The notes: generated by a model not told the origin, from the letters alone. DNA of 62,260 nucleotides from Clostridium tetanomorphum (GCF_017873215.1 NZ_JAGGKA010000024.1:1-62260); one strand, 5' to 3'; positions 19,876 to 28,418 are shown, counted from the stretch's first letter. Translations and numbers: made by a program.

Positions 19876-22800
19876 TTACTTGATTTCAAATTCTACTTTA
19901 ATTTTTTCTCCATTCTTAAATTTATAGAATCCATAATACTTTCCATTATCTAATACTGTATTAAATTGGACTAAACTATCCTTTAAAACACCTTGTCCAA
20001 TATATACTAATGAATTATTTGAATCATATAATGTTATTGCAACTTCTCCATTTTCTTTATTTTTAATTTTTATCTGAACTTTATCTCCATTTTGAGTTAC
20101 TTCAAACTTATCATCTGAAGGTTTTTCAGGCTTTGTTTCTCCACCATTATTTCCAGTATCTCCTCCAGTTGAGCCACCATTATCTCCACCAGTGTCTCCT
20201 CCAGGATTAGTATTTCCATTGACATTAATTGTTTTTTCATCTATTCCATTTTCTTTTTCCACAGAAATTTTATGACTTCCTGCTGAAGTTATTTTTATAG
20301 TTAAGAATCCGTTCATATCTGTTCTTCCAACTTCCACTCCATCTACTTTAACTACTGCATTATAAACTGGTTGATAAACACAAGTTGCTTTTATTTTAAT
20401 AGATTGTCCTTCTTCTATGGTTGAAGGTACTCCTGAAAGCTTTATTGGCATTCCTCCTGTATAATCTGGATCAACTAAAGCTTTCCAATCCCATTCATGA
20501 TAATCAAATGTTAATGTATCTCCTGCTTTTGGATAAACTCCTGTTATTCCTGTTGGTGTTAAATTTTCATTTAAATAAATATACCAATCTACTCCAAATA
20601 TACCTCCTTTTCTTTGATCCTCTGTTAAATCTTTAATTGTTTTATTTGATATACCATTTATAGCACTGATAAATCCATTACTTTCAGTTACATTTGCAAC
20701 ACTCTTTAAATATTCAAGTCCATTTTTATCATTTTCTACTTTTAGTTTTTTATTTATTACTACAGTGCTTCCATTATCTTTTGACACCATTATTGTAAAT
20801 AGTTCTTTATCTTCTGGTTTAGTATTAGGATTTTCTTCTGGATCTTCTCCTGGCTTAATATCATCACCTTTAATTTTTTCAATCTCTTTTACCTTTCCAT
20901 TAATCTTTACATCTTCTGGATTTTCAGTACCTACTTGAACTTTAGCTACCTCTGCTCCTTCTTCTACATTTATTTCAGCTTTAACTACTGATGCAATCAT
21001 ATTTACTTTTGAATCTTTATCCACATTTATTGTAGCTTCTTTAAATACTCTAACTTCCGAAATATCACCAGTTAAGTTTACTTTAGCTTCCTTTACAACT
21101 TCTAAAGATTTTACATTACCTTTTATATCAATTTCAGATTTTGTTTCTGGTGCTAATGAAATTTTCTCTACACTACCTGTACAAAGTAATTTTGCCTCTC
21201 CTTTAACAAGTACTGGTTTATCAAAATTTCCTCTAAATTCCACTTCTCTTTTTTCTGTATTTCCATTTGATGAATTTTCAATAATTATATTACCAAAAGT
21301 TCCTTTTACTTCATCTAATATAGATGTTGTTTTAACTCTTGTTGTTGTTATTTTGCTATCATCATTTAGCTGTACTCTTACATGACTTCTACTGTTCACT
21401 ATTAACTCTTCTGATTTTGTATTAATTAAGTGAATACTATTTATATCACCTGATTTAACTTCTATAACAGTGGCAGTTACATTTTTAATATTTGCTGTAC
21501 CATCTATTCCTGCATCTATTGTAAGGGTTCCTTTAATATCTACATTTCGTAATGTTACATTATTGGCCTTTATACTAACATTTCCACCTATAGTTTTAGT
21601 TTTATTCTCTTCACCATAGACTTTATTATTTTCAGTTATTTCTACATTTAAATCCTCTTCAGTATTTCCTCCTGAAGAACCACCATTTGATCCTCCTGAA
21701 TTATTTACTTCAATAGTCTTTTCATCGCTTCCGCCTTCTTTTTCAACTCTTATTGTATGTTTTCCAGTAGAAGCAATCTTTACATTTACACATCCATCTG
21801 TATCTGTTTTTCCAACTTCTTTTCCATCTACCTTTACTATAGCATTATATACAGGTTTACTTATACAAGTAGCTTTTACTTTAAAAGTTTCTCCTGCTTT
21901 TACACTTGAAGGCAATGCTGAAAGTTTTATTGGCATTTCTTTTTCCTTTGGAGCAAGTTCATGCCAATCCCATTCATGATAATCAAATTTTAGTGTATCT
22001 CCTGATTCAGGATATACCCCCTTAGCTCCTGTAACTGTCTTCTTTCCATTTAAATATATAAACCAATCTACTCCAAATATGCCCTTCTGTCTTTGATCTT
22101 CTGTTAATTCTTTTAGTGTTTTATTTAAAACTCCATCAATTCCATTAATAAATCCTGATCCTTGTTTTTCTGTAACTTTAGCAACACTTTTCAAATAATC
22201 AAGAGCATTTTTATCTTTCTCAACTTTTAATGTTTTTTCTAATTTTGTATATTTACCATTGTCTTCTGATACTATTAATTTAAATTCACCTGATCCAACT
22301 GAAGATGAACCTCCGCCACCTCCACCAATACTTGTGTTAGAATTTACTATCTCTTTAACATTTCCATTAATTGATACATCATAATTGCCTTTTTCAACTT
22401 TATTTACAGTGGCACCACTTTCAATATCTATATTACATTTAGCATTAGCAATAATTTTCTCTACCTTTGAATCTTTTAATATTTTTATTTTTCCTTCTTT
22501 AGCTATCTTTATTTCCGAAAAATTTCCTTTAAATTGAATAATCTTTTCTCCATTATTAACTGATTCATTTGATACAGTTACATTACCAAAATTTCCACTA
22601 ATATTCTCTAATATAGAAGCAGTTTTAACTTCTGTATTATCTATATCAGTGTTATCTTTTATTTCTACTCTTACTTCACTTTTGCTATCTACTATTAAAC
22701 TTTTTGCTTTGACCTTAGATATATGAATGCTATTTTTAGCACCGGATTTTATTAATATTGTATTTGCAGTCATATTTTTAATATTTGTAGAACCGTTTTC

Positions 22801-23943
22801 ACCAGGATTTACAGTTAAAACGCCCTTTACATCTAAATTCTGAAGTGTTACATTGTCAGCATTTACTAATAAATCTCCATTTATGGTTTTTATATTTTTT
22901 TCATCTCCATAAACTGTATCTTTTTTACTAATTTCTATTATTTCTATATTGGTTGGTTGCAATTTATCTAATATACTAGATGGCACTACAGCTTCTCCAC
23001 CTATTGCAGTTACACTACTTAATGAAGTTAAATTATTTGTTATAAACTTTTCTAATCCTTCATTAATATTTTTATAAGTTAATACCATTGGCGAGCCTTT
23101 CTGTGCAGCTAAAGCTGAACAGGAAAGTGCGTCTGCAAATTCATTTCCTTTAGGACCAGCACCTTGAACTACATATACATTTTCAAAATTTATATCTGAT
23201 TTAAATCTTTCTAAAACATTTTTGTTTGTTTCAAATCTATCATTTCCAGATAATCTTTCTACATTTGTTAATCCACTTAATGCTTTATCTGAAATAGATG
23301 CTTTTCCACCAACTATATAAATTTTGTTTGTCTCATTATCTTTTATATATTGTTTTACAGAATCCTTTACAGAATCCTTTTCTCCAAATAATATAGGGGC
23401 TCCTTTTTTAGCAGCAATAGATGCTACTGCTAAACTATCTGCATAGCCATTCCCTGATGTTATAAAAACTTCATTAGATTTCCCTATATGTTCTGCAATT
23501 TTTAATGAAGTTTCATATCTTGTATCTCCATATAAACGTTTAACATTATTTATTTTTATATCTTTTAATTGTTTCTCAACATTTTCAGATACTACCTTAG
23601 GACCACCTACTAATAAAACGTCTTTTACATTAAGTCTTTTTAATTCATTTATTGTACTATTACTTAATTTTGACTGTTCTGTAAGAAGTATAGGAGCATT
23701 ATATTTTTTAGCTAATGGTGCTGAACTTAAAGCATCTGCATAATTATAACCTTGAGCTATTACAGCTACATTTGAACCATCCTTCCACCCCTGTTTGCTT
23801 ATCTCTACAGAAGTCTCTATTCTACTTTTACCATATATTCTGTTTTTATTTATCTTTGCTTCAACATTACTAGATGGTGTAAAAGCAATAGAAGTAACAG
23901 TAAATAGAGCTGCAACTATTTTACTTATCAATCTCTTATTCAT
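19876..23943 (-). CDS. Cell-wall-anchored scaffold: CWB2 repeats plus two beta-helix/DUF4430/Ig modules
   Basis: A 1355-aa protein. A signal peptide (1-28) precedes three CWB2 (PF04122-type) cell-wall-binding repeats at ~30-335, with landmarks GYNYADALSSAPLA, GNGYADSLAVASIA and GNEFADALSCSALA. Two near-copies of one module follow. Each has a Thr/Val/Asn-rich repeat region with beta-solenoid character (~340-555 and ~785-1050), a DUF4430 domain (~565-680 and ~1065-1180, with VDW(F/Y)IYLN and DYHEWDW) and an Ig-like domain (~690-760 and ~1190-1260). A Gly/Asn linker and a ~75-aa beta domain end the chain. CWB2 domains fix proteins to the wall polymers of clostridia, so this is the likely wall-bound receptor. 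It lies between the lipoprotein and the ECF genes. Corrinoid binding is inferred. Confidence 0.85.
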   Translation of the reverse strand: MNKRLISKIVAALFTVTSIAFTPSSNVEAKINKNRIYGKSRIETSVEISKQGWKDGSNVAVIAQGYNYADALSSAPLAKKYNAPILLTEQSKLSNSTINELKRLNVKDVLLVGGPKVVSENVEKQLKDIKINNVKRLYGDTRYETSLKIAEHIGKSNEVFITSGNGYADSLAVASIAAKKGAPILFGEKDSVKDSVKQYIKDNETNKIYIVGGKASISDKALSGLTNVERLSGNDRFETNKNVLERFKSDINFENVYVVQGAGPKGNEFADALSCSALAAQKGSPMVLTYKNINEGLEKFITNNLTSLSSVTAIGGEAVVPSSILDKLQPTNIEIIEISKKDTVYGDEKNIKTINGDLLVNADNVTLQNLDVKGVLTVNPGENGSTNIKNMTANTILIKSGAKNSIHISKVKAKSLIVDSKSEVRVEIKDNTDIDNTEVKTASILENISGNFGNVTVSNESVNNGEKIIQFKGNFSEIKIAKEGKIKILKDSKVEKIIANAKCNIDIESGATVNKVEKGNYDVSINGNVKEIVNSNTSIGGGGGGSSSVGSGEFKLIVSEDNGKYTKLEKTLKVEKDKNALDYLKSVAKVTEKQGSGFINGIDGVLNKTLKELTEDQRQKGIFGVDWFIYLNGKKTVTGAKGVYPESGDTLKFDYHEWDWHELAPKEKEMPIKLSALPSSVKAGETFKVKATCISKPVYNAIVKVDGKEVGKTDTDGCVNVKIASTGKHTIRVEKEGGSDEKTIEVNNSGGSNGGSSGGNTEEDLNVEITENNKVYGEENKTKTIGGNVSIKANNVTLRNVDIKGTLTIDAGIDGTANIKNVTATVIEVKSGDINSIHLINTKSEELIVNSRSHVRVQLNDDSKITTTRVKTTSILDEVKGTFGNIIIENSSNGNTEKREVEFRGNFDKPVLVKGEAKLLCTGSVEKISLAPETKSEIDIKGNVKSLEVVKEAKVNLTGDISEVRVFKEATINVDKDSKVNMIASVVKAEINVEEGAEVAKVQVGTENPEDVKINGKVKEIEKIKGDDIKPGEDPEENPNTKPEDKELFTIMVSKDNGSTVVINKKLKVENDKNGLEYLKSVANVTESNGFISAINGISNKTIKDLTEDQRKGGIFGVDWYIYLNENLTPTGITGVYPKAGDTLTFDYHEWDWKALVDPDYTGGMPIKLSGVPSTIEEGQSIKIKATCVYQPVYNAVVKVDGVEVGRTDMNGFLTIKITSAGSHKISVEKENGIDEKTINVNGNTNPGGDTGGDNGGSTGGDTGNNGGETKPEKPSDDKFEVTQNGDKVQIKIKNKENGEVAITLYDSNNSLVYIGQGVLKDSLVQFNTVLDNGKYYGFYKFKNGEKIKVEFEIK

Positions 23944-24006
23944 AATATCCTCCTTTTGTATTTCTCTTCTACTTTATTTGTGTATTTTTTCTTTTGTATA
24001 AAAAAA

Positions 24007-24768
24007 TTAATAAGCATCTTTTGCTAATTCTCTTCTATCCCATTCATGAATATCTAATAATAATTCATCTCCAGGTTTAGGATAAACATCATTAGCACCA
24101 GTAGAAGTCTTTTTACCATTTAAATATATAAACCAATCTATCCCCATTATTTTTAACTTCTTTTGTTCTGGTGTTTTCTTTGATGCAGGTATGGGATATA
24201 AATTATGTATTCCATTTATTTCATATATAAAACCACCTTTATCTCTTATCTGAGAATTCTCTCTAAGATAGGTCATGGCACTTTTATTTCCTTCAATATG
24301 TATTTGTTTCTTAACAAGTATTTCTGAATCTTTACCTGTGTATCCCTTTAATTCTTTAGCTATTATAAGGGTAAATGTATTTTTATCTGCTGTATTAGAT
24401 GATTGCTTTTGTATTTTCGATTTTTCAATACTATGCTTTTTCTCATTACTTTGTGAAGGATTACTTAGATTTTTATTTATGCCATTACTCAAATTGGTAC
24501 TTGTATTAATTTTATTTTTCTCAGTTTTCAAATTATCTTTAATATTTTCTTCTTTACCCTTTAATTCTTTGCTACTTAATTGTTGGGCTTTTTCTTCTTT
24601 TTCACTAGATTGTCCATTATTATTCTTTGTATTATCTTTATCTATGGATATTACTGTACTAGAATTATTTGAAGTAGAGTCTGATGTTTTTTTACCTCCA
24701 CACCCTATGGTAAAAAAACATATTAAGAAAAGTATTATGACTGGTATGCTTTTTTTTAGTATTTTCAT
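24007..24768 (-). CDS. DUF4430 lipoprotein
   Basis: A 253-aa lipoprotein with the lipobox FTIGCGG (Cys near residue 23). A long Ser/Asn/Lys-rich low-complexity spacer (~25-130) should let the folded part cross the wall. The C-terminal ~120 aa form a DUF4430 domain of the same subtype as the wall protein (IDWFIYLNGKKTSTGA, then GDELLLDIHEWDRREL). It is the first gene after the riboswitch and has a perfect AAAGGAGG. It is the natural candidate for the membrane-attached protein that hands ligand to the ECF S component; many ECF systems need no binding protein, so this step is inferred. Confidence 0.83.
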   Translation of the reverse strand: MKILKKSIPVIILFLICFFTIGCGGKKTSDSTSNNSSTVISIDKDNTKNNNGQSSEKEEKAQQLSSKELKGKEENIKDNLKTEKNKINTSTNLSNGINKNLSNPSQSNEKKHSIEKSKIQKQSSNTADKNTFTLIIAKELKGYTGKDSEILVKKQIHIEGNKSAMTYLRENSQIRDKGGFIYEINGIHNLYPIPASKKTPEQKKLKIMGIDWFIYLNGKKTSTGANDVYPKPGDELLLDIHEWDRRELAKDAY

Positions 24769-24820
24769 ATTTTACACCTCCTTTCATAGCATCAGAGGCA
24801 TAAAATATATACGTGCAAAT

Positions 24821-24844
24821 AAAAAAAGAACCACTAGAGGTCCT
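24821..24844 (-). terminator. Attenuator terminator of the lipoprotein-operon riboswitch
   Basis: AGGACC pairs with GGTTCT around a TCTAGT loop, followed by seven Ts on the minus strand, between the aptamer and the lipoprotein ATG. It is the likely off-switch of the riboswitch at 24911-25103. Confidence 0.7.
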
Positions 24845-24910
24845 CAAAACAACTTAAAGCTCATTTCCATTATAAATATAATAAAAATATTTCTATCAGC
24901 TGTGTATATA

Positions 24911-25103
24911 TCTTTCCCTCCGAAAGAATCAACAATTATTAGGCAGGTTTCCTGACTTAGCTTCACTTTACTCCCTTACCTTCCCGAAAATAATATTCAG
25001 TGGTATAAACTTAAGGTTTCATCAGCATCACAGTAACGGTGGGCTGTAGTGGATTTTCACCACTTTCCCTTTTAACTACCGATTTAAAGTAGCACCTAAT
25101 AAC
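24911..25103 (-). promoter_or_regulatory. Cobalamin riboswitch leading the uptake operon
   Basis: Minus-strand landmarks are TTAGGTGCTACTTTA, GGGAAAGTGGTGAAAATCC, CCCACCGTTACTG, a B12 box with ACCACTG in place of GCCACTG, and the closing AGTCAGGAAACCTGCC. The hairpin TCTTTC-GGAGG-GAAAGA (24911-24927) follows as a P13-type arm. It is very similar to the element at 9578-9775, so the two probably arose by duplication. It controls the lipoprotein, wall protein, ECF transporter and further genes. Confidence 0.94.
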
Positions 25104-25129
25104 ATAAATATTCAATTTTACTATTTATA

Positions 25130-25158
25130 ATTATATTATATAATTATTACTTATTCAA
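25130..25158 (-). promoter_or_regulatory. Sigma-A-type promoter of the uptake operon
   Basis: TTGAAT (25153-25158) and TATAAT (25130-25135) are separated by exactly 17 nt on the minus strand, 27 nt upstream of the cobalamin aptamer. Confidence 0.65.
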
Positions 25159-25256
25159 CATATTTCCCTATATTTTTTTAATATTTCATAATAATCTACT
25201 ACTTTCCTAAAATAACTTATTTATGATAATAGTGGTTAATTTATGAAATTAATTTA

Positions 25257-25775
25257 CTAATTTTCTATACCTTTTCTAACCTTTACCCCTTTATAATAAT
25301 AATGTTTAATCTCTGCCATTTCAGTAACTAAATCTGCTCTATCTATTATTTCTTGTGGAGCATATCTTCCTGTTAATATAATTTCTGTGGCTTCTGGTTT
25401 TTTATCTAAAATATCTATAACCTCCTTTGATGTAAATAAATTATAAAATAGTGCAATATTTATTTCATCTAAAATTACTATATCATATTTTCCAGAAGTT
25501 ATTACTTCTTCACACCTTTTAAGTCCTTTTAAAGCCCTGTCTATATCATCTTGAGTAGGCTCATTATATATAAAACAATTCTTTCCATATTGTTCTATTG
25601 TAAAATTAGGCAAATACTCTACTGCTTTTAGTTCACTATATCTCATACCTTTTACAAATTGTCCCATAAAAACTTTTTTACCTGCACATATAGCTCTTAA
25701 AGTCAATCCCAATGCTGCTGTGGTCTTTCCTTTTCCATTTCCGGTATAAACTTGAATATAACCTTTAAAACTCAT
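25257..25775 (-). CDS. cobO: Cob(I)yrinic acid a,c-diamide adenosyltransferase (copy 1)
   Basis: A 172-aa CobO/BtuR-family enzyme that moves the adenosyl group of ATP onto Co(I) corrinoids. It shows the P-loop GNGKGKTTAALG near residue 13, VVILDEINIALFY-type Walker B region (here YDIVILDEINIALFYN) and ILTGRYAPQEIIDRADLVTEM near the end, all standard for the family. Length is normal. AAGGGGAG precedes the ATG. It follows the ferredoxin gene by 23 nt. It is about three-quarters identical by eye to the copy at 26296-26814. Confidence 0.95.
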   Translation of the reverse strand: MSFKGYIQVYTGNGKGKTTAALGLTLRAICAGKKVFMGQFVKGMRYSELKAVEYLPNFTIEQYGKNCFIYNEPTQDDIDRALKGLKRCEEVITSGKYDIVILDEINIALFYNLFTSKEVIDILDKKPEATEIILTGRYAPQEIIDRADLVTEMAEIKHYYYKGVKVRKGIEN

Positions 25776-25798
25776 ATTAATCTCCCCTTTTCTTATAC

Positions 25799-26194
25799 TT
25801 ATTCATAATAAAAATAATCTAACATATCTGACCTTTTAGGAAAACTTATGGCTTTTTCTTTGCAGACACTTTCACAGCCCTTACATAAGAATACACATTT
25901 TGATAAATTTTTCACCTCAATTTTCTTATTTTTTTCATTTAGAAAATATACACCTTTAGGACAGAACTTTATACATTTACCACAACTTGTACATTTACTA
26001 TAATTTATAACTGGATACCAATGAATCTTTTCTCTATCTAATGTAAAATGTATTCTTTTATTTATTTTTCTAAGTAGTTCTATTCTTTTATTTTTATCAT
26101 CCTTTGCAGCTATAAAAAGCTTTTTAAAATTCACTCTCATTTCATCTGTCATGGCTTCAAAAATAGTTTCTATAAAAGATAAATCTTCTTTCAA
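25799..26194 (-). CDS. 2[4Fe-4S] ferredoxin-like protein between two cobO genes
   Basis: A 131-aa protein with a helical first half (~1-60) and two cysteine clusters: CTSCGKCIKFCPKG near 69-82 and CVFLCKGCESVCK near 100-112, both able to bind [4Fe-4S]. The start is TTG with GGAGA eight bases upstream. It lies between two cobO paralogues and is 23 nt from copy 1. CobO needs Co(I), so a low-potential ferredoxin that reduces Co(II) corrinoid is an attractive but unproven role. Confidence 0.8.
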   Translation of the reverse strand: MKEDLSFIETIFEAMTDEMRVNFKKLFIAAKDDKNKRIELLRKINKRIHFTLDREKIHWYPVINYSKCTSCGKCIKFCPKGVYFLNEKNKKIEVKNLSKCVFLCKGCESVCKEKAISFPKRSDMLDYFYYE

Positions 26195-26233
26195 TTACTA
26201 TTCTCCTTCCAATTAAGGTAAACTAAAACCTAT

Positions 26234-26271
26234 AAAAAAACATCTACTCACATTTTTAGAGTAGATGTTTT
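26234..26271 (-). terminator. Terminator after cobO copy 2
   Basis: AAAACATCTACT pairs with AGTAGATGTTTT around an 11-nt loop, 24 nt after the cobO stop. T/A-rich flanks make it usable in both directions. It separates cobO copy 2 from the ferredoxin-cobO pair. Confidence 0.75.
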
Positions 26272-26295
26272 ACTTAAGCAACACTAAAACATAGA

Positions 26296-26814
26296 TTAAT
26301 TTTCAATACCTACTCTACAAGGTACTCCTTGTGTATAGTAGTGTTTAATTTCTTTCATTTCTGTTACTAAATCAGCTCTATCTATAATTTCTTGTTTCGC
26401 ATATCTTCCTGTTAGTATTAATTCAGTTTTTTCTGGTTTTTTATCAATAAGCGCTAAAATTTCTTCTACAGTAAACAAATCATAGAAAAGAGCAATATTC
26501 ATTTCATCAAATACAACTACATCATATTCCCCAGAAGTAAGTATCTCTTCTGCTCTTTTTAATCCTTTTTTAGCCTCTTCTATATCAGCTTTTGTTGGAT
26601 TTCCAAATATAAAGGAATTTCTTCCAAACTGCTCCATTGTGAAGTTTGGTAATAATTCTGCTGCTTTAAGTTCACTATACTTCATTCCCTTTGTAAATTG
26701 GCCGAAAAATACTTTTTTTCCTGCACAAACTGCTCTAAGTGAAAGTCCTAAAGCTGCTGTAGTTTTCCCTTTTCCATTTCCTGTATAAACCTGCACGTAT
26801 CCTTTGTTTTCCAT
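26296..26814 (-). CDS. cobO: Cob(I)yrinic acid a,c-diamide adenosyltransferase (copy 2)
   Basis: A 172-aa paralogue of copy 1 with the same P-loop GNGKGKTTAALG, DVVVFDEMNIALFYD and the ILTGRYAKQEIIDRADLVTEM ending. It is monocistronic: its own upstream region of over 200 nt and its own terminator separate it from copy 1. The ATG follows AGAAGGGA. Two copies may serve different corrinoid pools (new synthesis versus salvage); that is inference. Confidence 0.95.
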   Translation of the reverse strand: MENKGYVQVYTGNGKGKTTAALGLSLRAVCAGKKVFFGQFTKGMKYSELKAAELLPNFTMEQFGRNSFIFGNPTKADIEEAKKGLKRAEEILTSGEYDVVVFDEMNIALFYDLFTVEEILALIDKKPEKTELILTGRYAKQEIIDRADLVTEMKEIKHYYTQGVPCRVGIEN

Positions 26815-26869
26815 AATAATTCCCTTCTTTCAAAAAAATTTCAAGTTAGAAATACACTTATAATAATAT

Positions 26870-26885
26870 CACATTTTATAATGTG
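26870..26885. promoter_or_regulatory. Palindrome upstream of cobO copy 2
   Basis: CACATT and AATGTG arms with a 4-nt AT spacer lie about 55 nt before the cobO ATG, next to AT-rich promoter-like sequence. It could be an operator; in such AT-rich DNA chance cannot be excluded. The rest of the 224-nt gap (26815-27038) shows nothing I can name. Confidence 0.25.
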
Positions 26886-27038
26886 TATCTATTACCATAA
26901 TGCTTATTCTAATGAGAATATTATAAATTAGCTAGAATATTATAGATAAACCTAGAAATAGTTACTAGAGCTTAATTATAAATACTTTTCTAGTTTCAAT
27001 ATAATTTTCTTATAAACACAACATATATTAAGATTTCA

Positions 27039-27845
27039 TTACTCTTCAATCAATGGATTTCCATCTATACAATCCTGTAAGTGTTGTATAAATATTTTCT
27101 GTATATTTTCATTTTCTCCTATTCCATGAAGATATATATTCACCTTAAAACCTTCATTTTCTAAAATACTTTTCCATGAATCTTCTTCATCTCCAGCCAT
27201 ATCATTTGTAGCATGATCTCCAGCTACAAGCATAAAAGGCATCAATGTTATTTCTTTTATATTCTTTTCTTTTAATTTAGGAATTATTACATCTAATTCT
27301 GGAAAACCTTCTACATTTGCTATTAATACATTGTTAAGTCCACTTTCATTAATAACATACTGAAATAATGCATAAGAAGAATTAGCATGGTGTGTACTTC
27401 CATGTCCCATAAACACTACAGCATGATCCTCTATTCTTTCTGGTATCTGATTCTTTAAAGCTTCTACTGCCTTAAAATAATCATCTGTTCTGTAAAGTAA
27501 AGGTCTTCCTAATACTAACTTCTTGAATATCTTTTTATATTCATACTTATGTACTGCAATTTTTATGTCGTCATATTCTTCTCCTGGCATTATATGTAAA
27601 CATTGAACATATACATCTTCAAATCCATCATTGGCCAATCTTTCCAAAGCTTCTTCAGTATTATCTATAAATATACCATCTCTTTTTTTAAGTTTATTTA
27701 TTATCATTCCTGATGTGAAAGCTCTTCTTACTTCATAATCTTTAAAATCTTCTTTAATCTTATTTTCTATTGCTTCAATTGTAGCCTTTCTTGTTTCATG
27801 ATAACTTGTTCCAAAGCTAACTACTAATATTGCTTTTTTTGACAT
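27039..27845 (-). CDS. cbiK: Sirohydrochlorin cobaltochelatase
   Basis: A 268-aa CbiK-type chelatase that inserts Co2+ into sirohydrochlorin, the committed step of the early-cobalt pathway. Landmarks are VVSFGTSYHETR at the N-terminus, VVFMGHGSTHHAN near residue 146 and MLVAGDHATNDMAGD near 208, which carry the metal-handling histidines. The start is ATG 27845, eight bases after GGAAAG; the in-frame start at 27881 would add 12 unconserved residues. It is a single gene with its own riboswitch, terminator and promoter. Confidence 0.94.
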   Translation of the reverse strand: MSKKAILVVSFGTSYHETRKATIEAIENKIKEDFKDYEVRRAFTSGMIINKLKKRDGIFIDNTEEALERLANDGFEDVYVQCLHIMPGEEYDDIKIAVHKYEYKKIFKKLVLGRPLLYRTDDYFKAVEALKNQIPERIEDHAVVFMGHGSTHHANSSYALFQYVINESGLNNVLIANVEGFPELDVIIPKLKEKNIKEITLMPFMLVAGDHATNDMAGDEEDSWKSILENEGFKVNIYLHGIGENENIQKIFIQHLQDCIDGNPLIEE

Positions 27846-27927
27846 AATCTTATCTTTCCTTTCCTTTATAAATACTTTCATGTTTTCATATCCTACATCT
27901 TAAATATATTTTTTACAAGTAATTTTA

Positions 27928-27989
27928 AATGATTCTTCTTGAATTAATTCAGCAGTGACATTTTTTCACATACATTGAGAAGAATCATT
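27928..27989. other. 12-bp perfect inverted repeat in the cbiK leader
   Basis: AATGATTCTTCT (27928-27939) and AGAAGAATCATT (27978-27989) form a perfect stem about 85-145 nt before cbiK, with a nested palindrome TGAATTAATTCA. It has no T-tract, so it is not a normal terminator. It may be an extra regulatory hairpin or the remnant of a small mobile repeat. Confidence 0.4.
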
Positions 27990-28059
27990 GTAGGACAATT
28001 GCTAGGACATATGTTTTTCATTGTCCACAATTGACCCAAATAAACTACTAATAATAACA

Positions 28060-28095
28060 AAAACCCATTAACTTTACAAAAGCTAATAGGTTTTT
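28060..28095 (-). terminator. Attenuator terminator of the cbiK riboswitch
   Basis: On the minus strand AACCTATTAGCTTT pairs with AAAGTTAATGGGTT (14 pairs including two G-U) and is followed by TTTTTG. It lies between the aptamer and cbiK and fits transcription termination on B12 binding. Confidence 0.75.
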
Positions 28096-28171
28096 AATAA
28101 CAACAAAATACAGATAATACTATATTTATTGACATCTTCCCTATCTTCCGTAGAGTCACGTCTAAAGAAAT

Positions 28172-28328
28172 ATAGGCAGGTCTTCTGGCTTCAGTATCAT
28201 AACTTTCTCTACCCTTCCAGAAATAATTCCTGTGGTACGTAGAAAAGCTCCTCTGTTACAGCGGCGGGACCGCACAGGACTTTCACCTGTTTCCCTTTTC
28301 ACTAATTTTAAATTAGCACCTATACTCT
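28172..28328 (-). promoter_or_regulatory. Cobalamin riboswitch of cbiK
   Basis: Minus-strand landmarks are ATAGGTGCTAATTT, GGGAAACAGGTGAAAGTCC, GGTCCCGCCGCTGTAACAG, a B12-box variant TACCACAGG, and the closing AGCCAGAAGACCTGCCTA. It differs from the two uptake-operon elements in its peripheral stems. Confidence 0.94.
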
Positions 28329-28365
28329 CAATATTCTATTTTAAAAAAATATATCTATACCATTG

Positions 28366-28395
28366 ATTATATTAGATAAATTATAGTATAGTCAA
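28366..28395 (-). promoter_or_regulatory. Promoter of the cbiK riboswitch transcript
   Basis: TTGACT (28390-28395) and TATAAT (28366-28371) are 18 nt apart on the minus strand, about 38 nt before the aptamer. It lies in the gap just after cblS, so cbiK is transcribed separately from the upstream cob genes. Confidence 0.55.
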
Positions 28396-28418
28396 TGTAA
28401 TTTAAAAATTTTCTTAAA

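Noticed and set aside
142-24768. CRISPR array or other DNA-level tandem repeats suggested by the repeated patterns.
   Set aside because: The repetition is at protein-domain level with diverged codons and irregular spacing; no short repeats with regular spacers are present.
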